From positions 1 through 56,197 of the IMG/VR virus record IMGVR_UViG_3300041809_000302: a stretch of DNA of 56,197 bases; one strand, written 5' to 3'. The DNA comes from a virus. The translations under genes and the position numbers were made by a program. A model generated the notes under the pieces. It did not search any database. It was given only the letters and a program-made list of their open reading frames with translations, and was not told where the DNA came from. This document shows positions 13,311-21,648 of the stretch, piece after piece (positions within the stretch are counted from its first letter, which is position 1; each line of letters opens with the position of its first letter).

Positions 13311-15071
13311 TTGAATTTGGATAGAGTTCGCATCTTGATGTCTCGACTTGAAATTAAACATAGGGACGAAGGCATCTCTGTTCCATTTGTGTTCAATCCC
13401 AATCAATTAAAAGCGCACAACATAGTCAAGGAGCATTATGCCAAATATGGATCGGTGAGGGTGGTAATTTTGAAAGCCAGAAGGGTAGGCATGAGCAGTT
13501 ATGTAGATGGTCTTGCCTTAGCTCATTGTTTAGCCCGACCGCAAGCCCACGCCTTGATCGTCGCTCACTTAAAAGACGTTGCCGACAAGGGATTATTTCG
13601 CGTGCCTCGTGATCTTGCCGTCTCCCTGAATGACCGGATGCCGGGAGCGTGCGATGTGAGAACCCGTAGTATCGTGTTCCCGCACACCAAGGGAAACTCC
13701 AATCTCGACATCGCCACTGCCGGAAGCGTAGGCGCCGGTCGCGGCCTGACCTTATCGTTCTTGCATCTCTCGGAAGCCGCCAGTTACCCCGGCCAGAAAT
13801 CATTCTTGGCCATTTTACCCAGCGTCTCAAAAGCCCCGGACACGGTAATCGCCCTTGAATCCACCGCGCAAGGCCGTACCGGAATCGGTGAAACCTTTTA
13901 CAATTACTGGAACGGCGCGAATACTTCCGGATCCAAATGGAACGGCTTTACTCCCATCTTCCTCTCCTGGCTGGATGATCCGACCTGCCACCGACCCGAG
14001 CATGAAGCGGAAGATGCTCCCGCCACCGAATTTGAACGGGAACTAATGGCAAAGCCCTACAACGCTTCACTCTCCCAAGTCGCATGGATGAGAATGGTCC
14101 TTGAAGGCGAATGCGAAGGCTCGGAACTAATGTTCGACCAAGAGTACCCAATTTCCCCCGAGCGTGCATTCATTGCTACCGGCGACCCGGCATTCACCGC
14201 CGGCGAAATTCGCTATGCCATGCAGACCAAGGAGAAACCCCTTAAGCGCGGGAACTTCGAGCGTTCCGGAAAGGGAGCGCAGTTTGTTCTTAACCCTCGC
14301 GGAAAGTGCCTGCTCTACGAGGAAGTGAAAGCGAACTGCACTTACTACGTAGGCGTAGACTGCGCCCGCGGCATCGAGATCGATTCCGGTAAAGCTACCG
14401 GTGACTTCGCTTCTTACATGGTGTTGAACGGCACGACCGGAGATATGGCCATGCAGTTCTCCGACTGGGTAAACCCGGTTGAGATGGCAAAGCAGATTGA
14501 TGCCGCCGGCCGTTACTACAACCAGGCCATGATGAATATAGAGTTGACCGGAAACCTGGGTCTGTGGTGCCAGCAGGTTTTGCGCGACGAGTATCAATAC
14601 CCCAACTGGTACATGTGGAAAGGCAAGGACGATAAAATCTGGGGCAAGCGCAAGCCGCAAGCGATGGGCTGGGAAACAACTTCTCGCACCAGAGACTTGC
14701 TGCTCTCAACTTTCCGAGCGAAGTTGCATGACGGAATGAAGAACATTCCCGGTGGCCTTCGGGTAAAGGATGAAGAATTCTGCCGCCAGATGGACCTGAT
14801 GACCATGGCCACGGGAATGCGCTGGGAGATGCAGCACGGTCACGACGACGTGTTCGTAGCCGGATGCCTTGCGGTAATCGCTTGCTCGCAGTATCCTCCA
14901 GCCAACATTCTGCACTTCAAGGCAAGTACATTAGACAAGGACAAATCCGGTCATCCCGCCATTAATAAGCTGAAACCCCAACAGGACTTGGCGCACGCTC
15001 TCTGGATGGATCAGCGCATGATCTTGAAACCACAAAAGAAATTCTGCCGCAGTGTTATGTTGCCTTTATGA
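13311..15071 (+). CDS. terL: Terminase large subunit
   Basis: 586 residues from TTG 13311, which has GAGGAGG five bases upstream; no ATG is well placed. The ATPase has a Walker A-like VILKARRVGMSS (52-63), a Walker B LSFLHLSEA (148-156) with Glu155, and a coupling motif ALESTAQG (181-188). The nuclease part has Asp350 in YYVGVDCARG, Asp365, Glu411 in NIELTGNLG and the final GHDD (510-513). Cuts concatemers and drives DNA into the prohead through the portal. The packaging strategy cannot be told, though a circularly assembled genome would fit headful packaging. Confidence 0.93.
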   Translation: MNLDRVRILMSRLEIKHRDEGISVPFVFNPNQLKAHNIVKEHYAKYGSVRVVILKARRVGMSSYVDGLALAHCLARPQAHALIVAHLKDVADKGLFRVPRDLAVSLNDRMPGACDVRTRSIVFPHTKGNSNLDIATAGSVGAGRGLTLSFLHLSEAASYPGQKSFLAILPSVSKAPDTVIALESTAQGRTGIGETFYNYWNGANTSGSKWNGFTPIFLSWLDDPTCHRPEHEAEDAPATEFERELMAKPYNASLSQVAWMRMVLEGECEGSELMFDQEYPISPERAFIATGDPAFTAGEIRYAMQTKEKPLKRGNFERSGKGAQFVLNPRGKCLLYEEVKANCTYYVGVDCARGIEIDSGKATGDFASYMVLNGTTGDMAMQFSDWVNPVEMAKQIDAAGRYYNQAMMNIELTGNLGLWCQQVLRDEYQYPNWYMWKGKDDKIWGKRKPQAMGWETTSRTRDLLLSTFRAKLHDGMKNIPGGLRVKDEEFCRQMDLMTMATGMRWEMQHGHDDVFVAGCLAVIACSQYPPANILHFKASTLDKDKSGHPAINKLKPQQDLAHALWMDQRMILKPQKKFCRSVMLPL

Positions 15072-15436
15072 GTAAACCACAAAGAAATACGATTCCACAT
15101 TCCACCCTGAAAAGTACATCGATTCGTGGTCGCCCAGACAAAGTAAAAATTGGCCCATACATGTACACGATAAGATGGATCACTGGGAAAGAAATGCATG
15201 AATTCGGCCACCATGACAATCATTTGCTTATCATGGATATTCGTGAAGATGTAGCGCCGGGACAACTGAGAGTATCATTGCTACATGAAATCATGCACGC
15301 CATCTGCGCTTTGGTGTACGCTTCCGATGAAGACGTGGATGTCTCGGAGGAAGTCTGGATTTCCAGATGCTCCCCAAATCTCTTTGCTGTACTCCAAGAC
15401 AACCCTATGGTTCGAAGATTTCTGTTTGGAAAGTGA
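15068..15436 (+). CDS. Small zinc metallopeptidase-like protein (HExxH)
   Basis: 122 residues. LLHEIMHAIC (71-80) contains HExxH in a helix, as in ImmA/IrrE and SprT-like peptidases, followed by an acidic stretch with EEVW that could give the third ligand. Starts at the terL stop (ATGA). Similar small HExxH proteins occur beside terminases in some phages; their target is not known. It may be a maturation or host-directed protease. Confidence 0.7.
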   Translation: MSKPQRNTIPHSTLKSTSIRGRPDKVKIGPYMYTIRWITGKEMHEFGHHDNHLLIMDIREDVAPGQLRVSLLHEIMHAICALVYASDEDVDVSEEVWISRCSPNLFAVLQDNPMVRRFLFGK

Positions 15437-15441
15437 TACTT

Positions 15442-15888
15442 ATGCCCCCTACTGACACCACCCCACAATCAGTCAACCGCTACTTCAAGCGCCTGCTTGC
15501 CGCACTCACCTTACTGGCTGGAGGGGAACTTCATATCCCCCTGAAAGCGCTTCGACAAGTGGAAGCAGAGGATCATCCGCAAGCGTTATTTGAGGACACC
15601 GATGGGGAATCGGACGAACTCGTGATAAGATTTGGGTCAAGAAACTCCGCGATCTATACGGTGGAGCCTGAACCATGCCTCGATTCAGCGAAACCCCGGT
15701 CAGCGAGCTCGCAAACAATCCCATCACCCGACCCCTCACAGCCACTGAGGGGTCGCCCTCCTCTCACAGTCGAACAACTGAACCAGATGGAGAGAATCAT
15801 CCGGCAAAAGAAAGCGGTGGCGAATCTAAGGCGTTCAGCCGAGCAGAAGAACTCATCCGATCAATCGGAACCGAATTTTCCCGTCTGA
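15442..15888 (+). CDS. Hypothetical protein, 148 aa, overlapping the next gene
   Basis: ATG 15442: MPPTDTTPQSVNRYFKRLLA, a helical beginning, then a middle acidic strand-rich part and a C-terminal basic helix (VEQLNQMERIIRQKKAVANL). The last 214 bases overlap the following gene in another frame, with both readings looking protein-like. Function unknown. Confidence 0.55.
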   Translation: MPPTDTTPQSVNRYFKRLLAALTLLAGGELHIPLKALRQVEAEDHPQALFEDTDGESDELVIRFGSRNSAIYTVEPEPCLDSAKPRSASSQTIPSPDPSQPLRGRPPLTVEQLNQMERIIRQKKAVANLRRSAEQKNSSDQSEPNFPV

Positions 15889-16121
15889 GGAAAGAGAACC
15901 GGTCGGGAGCGTGGGCTGACTTGGAAGACAAGATTGCAAAATCCGGGGACGTGCTGATCGCAAGCGGCATGATTTCCTCGAAGGATTGGGTGGGAATGCT
16001 GATCGACATCGAACAGTTCCGTAAGGCAGAAGGCGGCACCGCCGAGTCTCCCGGCGATGCGATTGCAAAATGGCTCTCAGAAAAAGAGCCCAAGAAAGCT
16101 AAGAAGGCGAAGGTCCAATAA
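15675..16121 (+). CDS. Hypothetical protein, 148 aa, upstream of portal
   Basis: ATG 15675. The Ser/Pro-rich N-terminal 50 residues coincide with the overlap and may be dispensable. The rest is helical (FSRAEELIRSIGTEFSRLRK; KDWVGMLIDIEQFRKAEG) and ends in a Lys-rich tail. The stop overlaps the portal ATG (TAATG). A later internal start is possible. Could be a small head-assembly factor. Confidence 0.6.
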   Translation: MPRFSETPVSELANNPITRPLTATEGSPSSHSRTTEPDGENHPAKESGGESKAFSRAEELIRSIGTEFSRLRKENRSGAWADLEDKIAKSGDVLIASGMISSKDWVGMLIDIEQFRKAEGGTAESPGDAIAKWLSEKEPKKAKKAKVQ

Positions 16122-17857
16122 TGCCGAGATTCGTTGGCTACGATGTAGTGACGGAAAAGAAGTCCTCCGCTGCTTATCAGAATCCCGATAAATCCATCTC
16201 CCGCCAACTGGACGAACTGGAACGCATCTCCCGCACGGAACGAGACAAGCATCTTGGGAAAGACTACTTTGACGAGATCAAGTCTTTCTACGATCTTGAT
16301 GACACCCGCGGCGGCATCATCAACACCTTCCGTCCCCAGGTAATGATTCCACAGCTTCAAACCCTGGTCTTAAACGAAGCTACCGACATCACCGACGCCT
16401 CCATCAAGGTCTACATCACCAACCAAGGCAAACGGGACGAAGCGAGAGAAAAGTATTACCAAGCAAACTGGAGCCAGGGATGTTACAACAACCGGGTCCT
16501 CGAATCGATCATCTGGGCCATGTTGACTAACCTCGGCTACCTCCAAGTAGGTTTCTCGCCATCGGCTCGCCGCGGCAAAGGAGTGACGTGGCTTGAATCA
16601 CGCGATCCCGAGACGGTGAATCCCGATCCCTTCTGCAAATCCGATTCCGACTGGTCCTGGGTACAGTGGTGGGATTGGATCTATATCGATGAAGTCCGCA
16701 GACGATGGCCGGAAACCGGAAAGCTGGTCAGGCCCCGCTATTACTCCGGAAGCGCCGATCCTTACGGCCAAGTCGATACCACTCTCGACTACCCGGAATA
16801 CTCTCCACTCTCCAATCAGGGAAACGAGCCGGAGAAGAAAATCTTCCGCGACAATCGCGTTCGAGTCCGAACTACATTCTTATTTGACAACACGAGAGAG
16901 AAAATTGCGTCCTTTGCTGGTAGTGATGCTGAAGCTCTGCGTCTGGTTCATCCTCGTTTTGGGTATAAGTACCCGGACGGGCGCTGGATAACCGACTGCA
17001 ACGACATTATCCTGTCCGACGGAAACAATTGGTGTCCGCAGTTGCCGGATGACGAACGTGGAACCTTCCCGTTGGTCCGGGTTGCAGCCATGCCCACAAT
17101 CGCTAATTTCTGGGGACCAGCTCCCATAGACCTGTCGCGCAGTCTGCAGAATCTAGGGGAACGAATTTACACGCAGTTGTTTGAGAATATAGTCCGACTC
17201 AATAACGGCGTGATCGTATTTCGGGAAAATACGGGGATTGATCCGAACTCTATAGGCTGGCTCCCCGGAGAAATTGTGGTCATCAAAAACAACTCTGATC
17301 CGCCGGTAGTCATCAACCCGCAACCTTTACCCCAGCACATGATTACCGTACCTGCTTCGCTATTCTCCCTGCAAAAAGAGTTGCAGGGATTTTCCGAGTC
17401 GAGGCAAGGTCAGTCAGGCGGCGGCAACGTTTCTCCGGACTTGTTCGATGCAACCCTCTGGCAAAGCCATTATATGACCCGTCTCCGCGGACGACTGCTC
17501 TCGGAATCCTTGCAGCGTCTCGCACAGATCGTGTGGTACGTGGATGCCCGCTACAAGAGCATTGCAGACCGCGTGTTTGTTCCGAACGCTGGAAAGAACG
17601 AGCCGCAGTCAGCCGAGTGGGAACCGATCAATAGCGATTCGCTCGATGATTACGACGCGCATCTTGACCCAGGTAGCCTGCAAGTCGTGAGCGCAGGCGC
17701 AATGCGGTCGGTGATTATGGCACTATCAAAGACTGGCATGATTCCGACCAAGACCGTACTCGAAACATTCTCCATTCCACAAGCAGGGGAACTTGCAGAT
17801 GAGAACTACCAGGAAAAGGCTCTTGCTGCGATGGGGAAATTACGTAAACCACGCTAG
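16121..17857 (+). CDS. Portal protein
   Basis: 578 residues. The size, position after terL and features fit a podovirus-type portal: helical wing region, SVQWW-like strand (SWVQWWDWIYIDEVRRRWPE), a glycine/proline-rich core (FPLVRVAAMPTIANFWGPAP, then IDLSRSLQNLGERIYTQLFE), and a C-terminal helical segment with long 'crown-like' helices (MTRLRGRLLSESLQRLAQIV). Forms the dodecameric DNA channel at one head vertex. Assigned from context and overall pattern rather than a single diagnostic motif. Confidence 0.8.
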   Translation: MPRFVGYDVVTEKKSSAAYQNPDKSISRQLDELERISRTERDKHLGKDYFDEIKSFYDLDDTRGGIINTFRPQVMIPQLQTLVLNEATDITDASIKVYITNQGKRDEAREKYYQANWSQGCYNNRVLESIIWAMLTNLGYLQVGFSPSARRGKGVTWLESRDPETVNPDPFCKSDSDWSWVQWWDWIYIDEVRRRWPETGKLVRPRYYSGSADPYGQVDTTLDYPEYSPLSNQGNEPEKKIFRDNRVRVRTTFLFDNTREKIASFAGSDAEALRLVHPRFGYKYPDGRWITDCNDIILSDGNNWCPQLPDDERGTFPLVRVAAMPTIANFWGPAPIDLSRSLQNLGERIYTQLFENIVRLNNGVIVFRENTGIDPNSIGWLPGEIVVIKNNSDPPVVINPQPLPQHMITVPASLFSLQKELQGFSESRQGQSGGGNVSPDLFDATLWQSHYMTRLRGRLLSESLQRLAQIVWYVDARYKSIADRVFVPNAGKNEPQSAEWEPINSDSLDDYDAHLDPGSLQVVSAGAMRSVIMALSKTGMIPTKTVLETFSIPQAGELADENYQEKALAAMGKLRKPR

Positions 17858-17872
17858 ATTGCAGGTAAGATT

Positions 17873-18097
17873 ATGAACGATCTTGTATGGGTTCCACTTT
17901 CGGTGATTGCCACTGAGTACCATCGGGATGTTGAAACTATCCGACGGTGGGTTCATAGCGGCCTACTTGTACAGGTCGGGTTTGTCGTTCGCAAGGACTT
18001 AACCGGCTATTGGAGCGTCGGAATCCCTCCAGAGATCTATTCCACATTCTCCACACGCGCCACTCCTGTTGTTGTAAACATGCATCAATCTATGTAG
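17873..18097 (+). CDS. Small helix-turn-helix protein (MerR/excisionase-like)
   Basis: 74 residues. VPLSVIATEYHRDVETIRRW followed by VHSGLLVQ fits a winged HTH in which the first helix pair reads DNA, as in excisionase and MerR N-terminal domains. It sits inside the head gene cluster, an odd place for a regulator. It might instead act in packaging. Confidence 0.55.
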   Translation: MNDLVWVPLSVIATEYHRDVETIRRWVHSGLLVQVGFVVRKDLTGYWSVGIPPEIYSTFSTRATPVVVNMHQSM

Positions 18098-18108
18098 TTA
18101 ATCAAACT

Positions 18109-18342
18109 GTGGAACTACACGGCTACCCTGAACTTGCCGGCCATCAGTTCGAGATTCTACGTCTTGAATCGATGGGCGAGCAGTGGTTCGCTCAATTCGC
18201 GGTAGACGGCAAGCCGTATCCGGCTTTTTTCGAACCGAAATCCAATGTCCATCACATGCTGGAGGATGAATTTCTGGCATACATGAAGTGTCAATCGCTC
18301 ACGATGATGGCTTACGTCGAGCAGAGAATGGGGCACGCATGA
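18109..18342 (+). CDS. Hypothetical protein, 77 aa
   Basis: GTG 18109: MELHGYPELAGHQFEILRLE, then HHMLEDEFLAYMKCQ. A small alpha/beta protein. The open frame extends upstream without a better start, and the ribosome site is poor. The stop overlaps the next ATG (ATGA). Confidence 0.5.
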   Translation: MELHGYPELAGHQFEILRLESMGEQWFAQFAVDGKPYPAFFEPKSNVHHMLEDEFLAYMKCQSLTMMAYVEQRMGHA

Positions 18343-18440
18343 AACGATCTACCGGCGGCAAACTGAAACGCTTCCCTCCACACAAAATGGGCGGGAAAAA
18401 GCCCGCGACTCTCATGTCTAGACGCGTGAAACGACATTAG
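18339..18440 (+). CDS. 33-aa very basic peptide
   Basis: ATGA overlap with the previous gene. MKRSTGGKLKRFPPHKMGGK then KPATLMSRRVKRH: about 40 percent Lys/Arg/His. Could be a DNA- or RNA-binding peptide packaged with DNA or acting in head assembly. See related micro-basic genes at 18507, 36697 and 36825. Confidence 0.55.
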   Translation: MKRSTGGKLKRFPPHKMGGKKPATLMSRRVKRH

Positions 18441-18450
18441 TTTTTACCGG

Positions 18451-18490
18451 AGTTGCATTGCTCTGTAGCCGCAAGGCTATCGTGGCAACT
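18451..18490 (+). other. RNA hairpin with GNRA tetraloop ahead of a nano-gene
   Basis: Outer stem AGTTGC (18451-18456) / GCAACT (18485-18490) and inner stem TAGCC (18466-18470) / GGCTA (18475-18479) capped by GCAA, a GNRA tetraloop. It ends 16 bases before ATG 18507. A structured leader that could modulate access to the ribosome site is plausible. Confidence 0.5.
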
Positions 18491-18506
18491 TCAGAAAGGA
18501 GCTGAA

Positions 18507-18569
18507 ATGATTCCCACTAACGGTGAGATGAAATTCAAGCGCGGTGGCCGTCGCCACAAGCGGAAGTAG
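18507..18569 (+). CDS. 20-aa basic peptide
   Basis: ATG 18507 follows AAAGGAG with a six-base spacer, a very strong ribosome site for so small a frame. MIPTNGEMKFKRGGRRHKRK ends at TAG. It lies between two RNA hairpins. Confidence 0.5.
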   Translation: MIPTNGEMKFKRGGRRHKRK

Positions 18570-18587
18570 TCAAGGCAAGACCAACTG

Positions 18588-18628
18588 AGTGTGGGCGGTT
18601 AATCCGGGGTGGTGCAACCGCCCTCACT
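18588..18628 (+). other. Long RNA hairpin between nano-gene and next gene
   Basis: Arms AGTGTGGGCGGTT (18588-18600) and AACCGCCCTCACT (18616-18628) pair over 13 positions with one mismatch around a 15-base loop. No T-run follows, so it is not a standard terminator. It may stabilise or process the message; ATG 18642 with GAGG follows. Confidence 0.5.
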
Positions 18629-18641
18629 TATTCGAGGAAAT

Positions 18642-18863
18642 ATGGCAAAGAGCGACATCTGGAAGAATATTGAGGGCCTGCACAACAACAGTCCATTCGA
18701 GGACAAGTCCGAGACTGACCGCTTTACCACGCTCAGCCCAGCCCTCGAAAGTTTCGAAGGCACCAACCTTGCCGACCCACCGCCCTTTAACGGCTCGGTT
18801 CCCCCGAACACGATCAATTTGCTTCCCCCGATGGAAAAACCGGGGAAGAGAGGATGGAGGTAA
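18642..18863 (+). CDS. Hypothetical protein, 73 aa
   Basis: ATG 18642 has GAGGAAAT just upstream. MAKSDIWKNIEGLHNNSPFE is helical; the rest is Pro-rich and probably extended (NGSVPPNTINLLPPMEKPGK). No family recognised. Next to scaffold and capsid genes. Confidence 0.55.
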   Translation: MAKSDIWKNIEGLHNNSPFEDKSETDRFTTLSPALESFEGTNLADPPPFNGSVPPNTINLLPPMEKPGKRGWR

Positions 18864-18866
18864 ATC

Positions 18867-19061
18867 ATGGCTAAGAAATCTGGTCAGTATCCGGATCTCT
18901 ACGGTTCGCCAACGAAGGCATTGCCGGACATTCTAGGTCCGCTGAACATTGACGAGGAGGGCGACAAGTGTGTCCCTCGCAATGACATGAATGAATTCCC
19001 GAGGGCGGATGGCACTATAGGGCCTGACCCGATCGGCCTGTTCATCAAAGGCGGTAAATAA
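18867..19061 (+). CDS. Hypothetical protein, 64 aa
   Basis: ATG 18867 follows GGAGGTAAATC. MAKKSGQYPDLYGSPTKALP with Pro/Gly/Asp turns; little regular structure expected. It ends immediately before the GTG of the next gene. Confidence 0.55.
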   Translation: MAKKSGQYPDLYGSPTKALPDILGPLNIDEEGDKCVPRNDMNEFPRADGTIGPDPIGLFIKGGK

Positions 19062-19484
19062 GTGGGAAGTCCCGGCGGAATCGGCCCAATGATTATGGCA
19101 GCGTTGCAGGCTAGAACTGCCGCAGGTGGTGGACCGTCGGGACCGCCCGGAATGCCGGGTGGAGGGGGTGATCCGAGTGGAGGTGACCCCGGAGCACAGT
19201 ACGCGCAGCAGGTAGCGCAGTTGAAAGGCGCCGATCCAGGAATGCTGCTGCAAGAGATGAAGGCAATGAAGCAGAAATGCGCCGTGCTCATGGTCCAGAA
19301 TCTAGAAAGACTTCCGAACGTCAGCGGCCAACTCTCGAAGTTGATTCCGATGTTTGACCGCGTAGTCAAAGAAATCAGCCAGGCCCAGAACGTGAATTCA
19401 GCAGTCCGCCAACCGCTCGGCATCGGGGCAGCACAGCCTCAGCCGGAATCCCCTAACGCTACAGCACCCCCGGGAGGTATGTGA
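19062..19484 (+). CDS. Hypothetical head-region protein, 140 aa
   Basis: GTG 19062 abuts the previous stop. A Gly/Pro-rich segment (SGPPGMPGGGGDPSGGDPG) near residues 28-46 is followed by helices with Met and Lys (DPGMLLQEMKAMKQKCAVLM). Could be a small scaffold helper. No family recognised. Confidence 0.55.
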   Translation: MGSPGGIGPMIMAALQARTAAGGGPSGPPGMPGGGGDPSGGDPGAQYAQQVAQLKGADPGMLLQEMKAMKQKCAVLMVQNLERLPNVSGQLSKLIPMFDRVVKEISQAQNVNSAVRQPLGIGAAQPQPESPNATAPPGGM

Positions 19485-20284
19485 TGAATTTAGAGCAGAT
19501 TTTGCAGGACAAAAGTACGTTCACCGACAACATCGAGTTGACTATTGGGACCGAGAAGGTAACCCTCGGCCAGTTGCGCGATCTTTCCTCAAAGCAGCAA
19601 AAAGAAATCTCGGACAAGATTGCCGGGGCCGACCGGCGCGAGGCTGAAGCCCGCGATACCGCAATGAAAGCCGCCAATCTTCTCTCGGAACTCGAAAAAG
19701 CCCGCGAGACGCTGACCGCGAAACGAGAACAGCCGCCCACTCCCGACGACTTCGAGAAAGAAGAGTTTTGGAGTCCGGTACGCGCCCGTCTTGCTACGGA
19801 GCAGAAAGAACGCGAAGAATTGAAAAAGTCGCTTGACGGTATTTCCAAGAGCTTGGAGCGGGCAGCGACCATCTGGGCTCAGGAACGCTGGCAGGGCCAG
19901 TACAAAGAAGTCGCTCCCCGCCTCAAGAAAGTCGAGCAGTACAAAGACTGGGACTACAAGAAAGTCCTCGACTACGCAACCGAGCACAGAGTCATGGACG
20001 AATACGGCTTCCCATCCATCGAGAAAACGGTCATGGAATTGACCAAGGCAAACGACATTGAGACGATCCGTAAAGAAGCATACGAAAAAGGGAAAAACGA
20101 TGCCGCCAAGCGCAACCGTCTCGACAGCCAGCCGCGTCCCTCGTCCGCGAGCGGAGGACGACAGCCAGCCGACAAGAGCGCGGTACAGGAAGTTGGGCTT
20201 GAGGGGTTGGGAGACGATGCGATGAACGATCCCGAACTTATGGAGATGTTTGCGCAGATTCAGAACGGCGGTGAGGTCCAATGA
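19484..20284 (+). CDS. Probable scaffolding protein
   Basis: 266 residues; ATG 19484 lies eight bases after GGGAGG (GTG 19481 is an alternative). Long charged coiled-coil helices (ADRREAEARDTAMKAANLLS; TEQKEREELKKSLDGISKSL) and a disordered polar tail (SQPRPSSASGGRQP) immediately upstream of the capsid gene are typical of phage scaffolds, which guide coat assembly and then leave. Assigned from composition and position. Confidence 0.7.
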   Translation: MNLEQILQDKSTFTDNIELTIGTEKVTLGQLRDLSSKQQKEISDKIAGADRREAEARDTAMKAANLLSELEKARETLTAKREQPPTPDDFEKEEFWSPVRARLATEQKEREELKKSLDGISKSLERAATIWAQERWQGQYKEVAPRLKKVEQYKDWDYKKVLDYATEHRVMDEYGFPSIEKTVMELTKANDIETIRKEAYEKGKNDAAKRNRLDSQPRPSSASGGRQPADKSAVQEVGLEGLGDDAMNDPELMEMFAQIQNGGEVQ

Positions 20285-20553
20285 GCATCCGGGGTTTACT
20301 TGATCGGGCTTTACGCTCGCACGGAATCACGCTCAACGCGGTTGAACTGAATGGCGTTAGCGCTGACCTCGATGCCTATGTCACGAGTCTTAATTTGGGA
20401 CAGCCGACTGTGACACAACCGGGGTTGATTCCAGTAGTTGGTCCTCCCCCACCGGTTCAAGTGCTTGCAGAAGCAGCAGGAGTGCAGTGGAAGAAACGAC
20501 GGTGGCAATGGAAGCAAGATGCAACGCCAACTGCCGAGACAAAGAAAGTTTAA
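20281..20553 (+). CDS. Hypothetical protein, 90 aa
   Basis: ATGA overlap with the scaffold-like gene. The N-terminal helical part (MSIRGLLDRALRSHGITLNA) leads to a Pro-rich middle (VVGPPPPVQVL) and a Trp/Lys tail (VQWKKRRWQWKQ). Possibly a minor head component. Confidence 0.55.
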   Translation: MSIRGLLDRALRSHGITLNAVELNGVSADLDAYVTSLNLGQPTVTQPGLIPVVGPPPPVQVLAEAAGVQWKKRRWQWKQDATPTAETKKV

Positions 20554-20562
20554 GGAGACAAT

Positions 20563-21630
20563 ATGTATTCAGTGCTACGGTGGTTAGTTCAATTCTGGGT
20601 TAACCAGATCATCAATGCTATAGCGCCGCAGATGGCAGGAGTTACAGGTACCGGTATTCAGTCGCCGCCAGCACTGATGCAAAACACGCTGGACGCCCTT
20701 GTTCAGAAGAAAATTGCGCCATTCATGGCCGACATCGTGAACAAGCCATCGCCCACGCACTGGGCGCTGCAGCGTTCCGGCAAGCACGTTACCGGAGGCG
20801 CCCTGATCTTCCCGCTGTTGACGGCGGAAGATCCCGCAGGCGGCGCGTTCTATGGTGACCAGAACCTGAACACCAGCGTGTTCGATCCGGTCATCCCGGC
20901 AGAACAGCAATGGCGCTTCTACTACCAGAACGTAGCCATTGCCACGACTGACATCATCCTCGGCTCGGGCGGGGCATCGGCCATCGACATCGTGAAGGCC
21001 AAGATGCAGATCTGCGCGGCATCTCTGCTGCCGAAACTGGCCAGAGCGAACTGGGGCATTTATCCGCAGAACACCTCGATCGACATTGACAACATTCCCA
21101 ACTGGATTGGCACGCAGGGCAACACCATTGCCGGCGTCAACCGGGCTACTTATACGGCATGGAACCCGGCAGCCGCGGTAGCAAACGGCGGCGGCGCCCT
21201 GACCATTGCCAACTACGAGAACTTGTATCAGTCGGTAACCTACGGCTATGACGAGCCGGATACCTTGGCACTGAACAACTACGATTACGGGAAGTTTAAG
21301 ACTCAGTTCATCCAGGTAGCGGCGGCGCCGGGATCGGTCATCCGCATGAACGACAACATTACCGACAAGGAACCCGCTCAGCTTGGCTTGCGGTATCACT
21401 TCCGGGTGGATAACGCGGTGGTGTTGGCCGATCAGTACATAACGGCCGGAGTCGGATGGTTGTGGAACTCGAAGTACATGTGGATGAACTACCACAAGAA
21501 CGGCTACTACATCATCCGTCCGTGGCTGATGTCGAGTTCGCAGGAAGTCATTGCCAGCCGTGTCGTAGTGGCTGAGAACTTGACCAACGTTCGCCCGCTT
21601 AGTGCGGGAACTGTAACAGGATTGTCGTAG
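20563..21630 (+). CDS. Major capsid protein
   Basis: 355 residues, start after AAGGAGACAAT. It has the organisation of an HK97-fold coat: a helical N-arm, ALQRSGKHVTGGALIFPLL (an 'R-G--V-GG--I--P' element common near the E-loop), a long helix with SAIDIVKAKMQICAASLLPK, and a strand-rich C-terminal half ending in Val-rich strands. Located after the scaffold-like gene. The hydrophobic first 15 residues (MYSVLRWLVQFWVN) are unusual and may be removed or buried. Confidence 0.8.
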   Translation: MYSVLRWLVQFWVNQIINAIAPQMAGVTGTGIQSPPALMQNTLDALVQKKIAPFMADIVNKPSPTHWALQRSGKHVTGGALIFPLLTAEDPAGGAFYGDQNLNTSVFDPVIPAEQQWRFYYQNVAIATTDIILGSGGASAIDIVKAKMQICAASLLPKLARANWGIYPQNTSIDIDNIPNWIGTQGNTIAGVNRATYTAWNPAAAVANGGGALTIANYENLYQSVTYGYDEPDTLALNNYDYGKFKTQFIQVAAAPGSVIRMNDNITDKEPAQLGLRYHFRVDNAVVLADQYITAGVGWLWNSKYMWMNYHKNGYYIIRPWLMSSSQEVIASRVVVAENLTNVRPLSAGTVTGLS

Positions 21631-21648
21631 CACAAAGGAGAAGGAATT

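Noticed and set aside
17873-18097. Excisionase implying a temperate phage with integrase
   Set aside because: No integrase or attachment site is found; the HTH protein lies inside the head cluster.
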